Notes under the pieces: generated by a model
Database searches by the model: none
What the model saw: only the letters and a program-made list of their open reading frames with translations
What the model was told of the DNA's origin: nothing
Part shown: piece by piece, positions 62,020 through 64,000 of the stretch
How the letters are laid out: the number at the start of each line of letters is the position of its first letter
Position numbering within the stretch: the stretch's first letter is position 1
Made by a program: the position numbers and the translations under genes
Source of the DNA: Cranoglanis bouderius
Taxonomy: Eukaryota; Chordata; Actinopteri; Siluriformes; Cranoglanididae
Direction of reading: 5' to 3'
DNA: 64,000 bases
Assembly: GCA_023630585.1 (NCBI GenBank)
Contig: CM042548.1
Location: forward strand, 4,883,527-4,947,526

Positions 62020-62440
62020 TATAATTAAAGTCCCCGTGAAGTACCTTGAAACCCGCAGCGGTTATTCAACGTGTTGACGTAATTTCCACCGAAACAGGAA
62101 GTCAGGGCGGGACATATCGGGTGGCTCCTCCCCCTTTTTAAATAGCCAACTGCTCAACAGCGGCAACTTAGGCGAGGTGATGCTCTTCAGATTCTAGAAG
62201 AGACTGTTACAGGAAGCATTTTGGTATACTGGTACGGTCTTTCATCCCGTCGAGCCCTGAACCGATCTTCTATCAGCAGACCGGCGGAAATGAATAAGCG
62301 TCGAGCTGCCATACACAAATCACGGGCGATGGATTACAGACTTGGAGCTTTGGCTTTTGGTGTTATTTGGATTGATTTGTGCTCCTTCGCCTTTCTAATC
62401 ACTTAAGCTTGTTAGCATTACGCTGGACTGCAACCAAATG
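62020..62440. repeat. Possible interspersed repeat
   Basis: The phrase AAGTCCCCGTGAAGTACCTT, followed by ACAGGAAGTCAGGGCGGGAC and GGTGGCTCCTCCCCC, resembles a teleost interspersed element. A 61-codon frame at 62221-62406 has no known match and is probably part of it. Confidence 0.4.
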
Positions 62441-62667
62441 CAAATGGCCAGCGTGTTAGAGCAGAGCGACCCAAACACGAGCACTAGCGCTGATTATAAT
62501 ATTGAAAAACGCACAAGCTGGGGCAGCCATGTCTATATAGAACAGCATTCCTGAAGTCAGTACTGAAGGACTTGTCAATGATTGGGCAAATAAAACCCAA
62601 CCAAAAAAAAAGATTTTTAAACAATAATGTAAAATAAAAACTTAAAATAAAAAATTACATTTAAAAT

Positions 62668-64000
62668 ATAGCTGCGAGCAGCAATTTTCGGGGTTCAAGC
62701 ACTTTAAGTGCTTGCATAAAAAGATATGATGTATTCTTTAGCAAGCGTGTAAGCACTTTAATTGGCGATGAAACAAGACAATTTTCAGAAATTCGAGTAA
62801 TTTACCCGAGAAATATAGTGTTTTCATTAACATTTATAACTGAAAATTTATAACTTGCAAAAGAAAAAAAGAATTTTGCAAGTTATGAGGTTTCATTTAG
62901 GAATTATAGGCTTTTGGGTACTCCTCTTCACGCCCATATTTTGCGTAATTTAAATAACCCTAATAATAACCCTATAAACGACCCTGTTATAGCCATCCAA
63001 AGACTAAAGTTCAACATTTTATTCATAATTATTCATGTAGGGAGTCCAGAGAATCGTACATTTTGAGGTTGAGTGAAAAACGTAGGACTAGTTCGCAAAA
63101 GTCGTTTCACAGATATTTAATGATTTGATTGACACCTGTGGTTCTTGAAGCAAAGCTGTTATGTATTCAGAGGTCTAATATATTATATGAATAACGTGTG
63201 TATGTGTGAAACATTGCACAATATACAATCATTTATACACATGTAAAACCTGATCGCGCCATCAAAATGGCCGACGCCCAAAATGGCCGACATAGAAAAA
63301 TCGGGTATTGCTCGTCTCACTGAATCTAAAAGATACCATCCATCCACCTTCCATCATGATTTACACAGAAGCTATCATCAAAAAGTGCAATTTTTCATAT
63401 CTTGTGACCAGTCGGTGGCGCTGTTACAAAACTGCTCATGTACCCTCAGGTCATGGTTGATATAAGACGCACCAGGTTTGGCGTCTTTACGCCATAGTGT
63501 TGCAGAGATATAATCTCGCGCTCATTTTGGCGTGCTCGCCGTCATATTCGTAGACGCGAACGGTTTGGTCTATCAAAAATTTTTGAATAATGTTTTGGTC
63601 TTCATTATCTGAAGATGATCTGAGCAAAATTTGGTGAAGTCTAGATGAACAGTCTAGGAGGAGTTCGCAAAAGTAGGTTTTTCAAAAAAATTCACAATGG
63701 CAGGAAATCTTTCATGACGGGAAAAACTCGAGTCCGTGACAAACGGTTCAATGGTTACAGCCATTTTTGTAGGCTTTTACGTTTTGATCGCCGTTGCGCC
63801 ACCGTGTGGCCGATCAGGGCGAGACCTTGAGCCGTTGTAGACCGGTGGAGTACTACCCACTCTCAAAGTTTACAGGCTTGAACTCCTAAAACTTTAAAGA
63901 AATAAATATAATTATCAGTTATTTGTGGCAATTCTTTGAAAACATTTCATGAAATTGCAGTACAATGCAAACCCAATGCTGGGTAAAGCTGCCATTTATA
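62668..64000. repeat. Interspersed repeat running off the window
   Basis: It starts near GCTGCGAGCAGCAATTTTCG and includes GACCAGTCGGTGGCGCTGTT and GATCTGAGCAAAATTTGGTG, parallel to the copy at 57818-59060. It is non-coding, and its far end is outside the window. Confidence 0.65.

Noticed and set aside
62221..62406. 61-codon frame that might be an upstream gene or arhgef12 exon
   Set aside because: It is on the opposite strand, lacks splice signals and similarity to ARHGEF12, and sits in probable repeat sequence.

Overview
The window looks like nuclear DNA of a ray-finned fish. It has multi-exon genes with GT-AG introns, AT-rich introns full of microsatellites, and DNA transposons and SINEs of teleost type. 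The repeat style resembles catfish and other otophysans, but I cannot fix the species from sequence alone. Five protein-coding gene types were read exon by exon, and each holds one open frame across its splice junctions.

Layout on the + strand: the 3' part of pou2f3 (881-5680; POU-specific domain and POU homeodomain), then upk2 (9970-11786; uroplakin 2), foxr1 (14200-17353; forkhead factor) and cenatac/ccdc84 (18445-23028; minor-spliceosome zinc-finger protein). A second complete cenatac lies at 27672-32267. On the - strand, arhgef12 (LARG; PDZ, RGS-like, DH, PH) fills 34900-59906 with 39 coding exons; its first coding exon lies beyond the window. In human these genes all sit on 11q23.3, but in two separate groups: UPK2-FOXR1-CENATAC, and POU2F3-ARHGEF12. 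Here they form one compact block.

The most notable structure is a direct tandem duplication. Unit A (about 17971-27185) and unit B (about 27186-34935) are nearly identical. Each holds the whole cenatac gene plus the terminal exon and 3' tail of the convergent arhgef12. The right-hand breakpoint falls in the polypyrimidine tract of the last arhgef12 intron, so unit A carries an orphan arhgef12 terminal exon with its splice acceptor. A Tc1-like transposon (24485-25991) sits in unit A only, and unit B keeps the uninterrupted TA target. The two cenatac reading frames differ at three bases, one of which changes an amino acid. An uncollapsed second haplotype in the assembly is the main alternative explanation.

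The rest is introns and intergenic DNA with transposon remains. These include a Harbinger-like element nested in a SINE, several MITEs with readable terminal inverted repeats, a piggyBac-like element with three copies of a 16-bp palindrome, a 30-bp minisatellite in an arhgef12 intron, and many microsatellites. I see no viral genes, CRISPR array or RNA gene that I can support.
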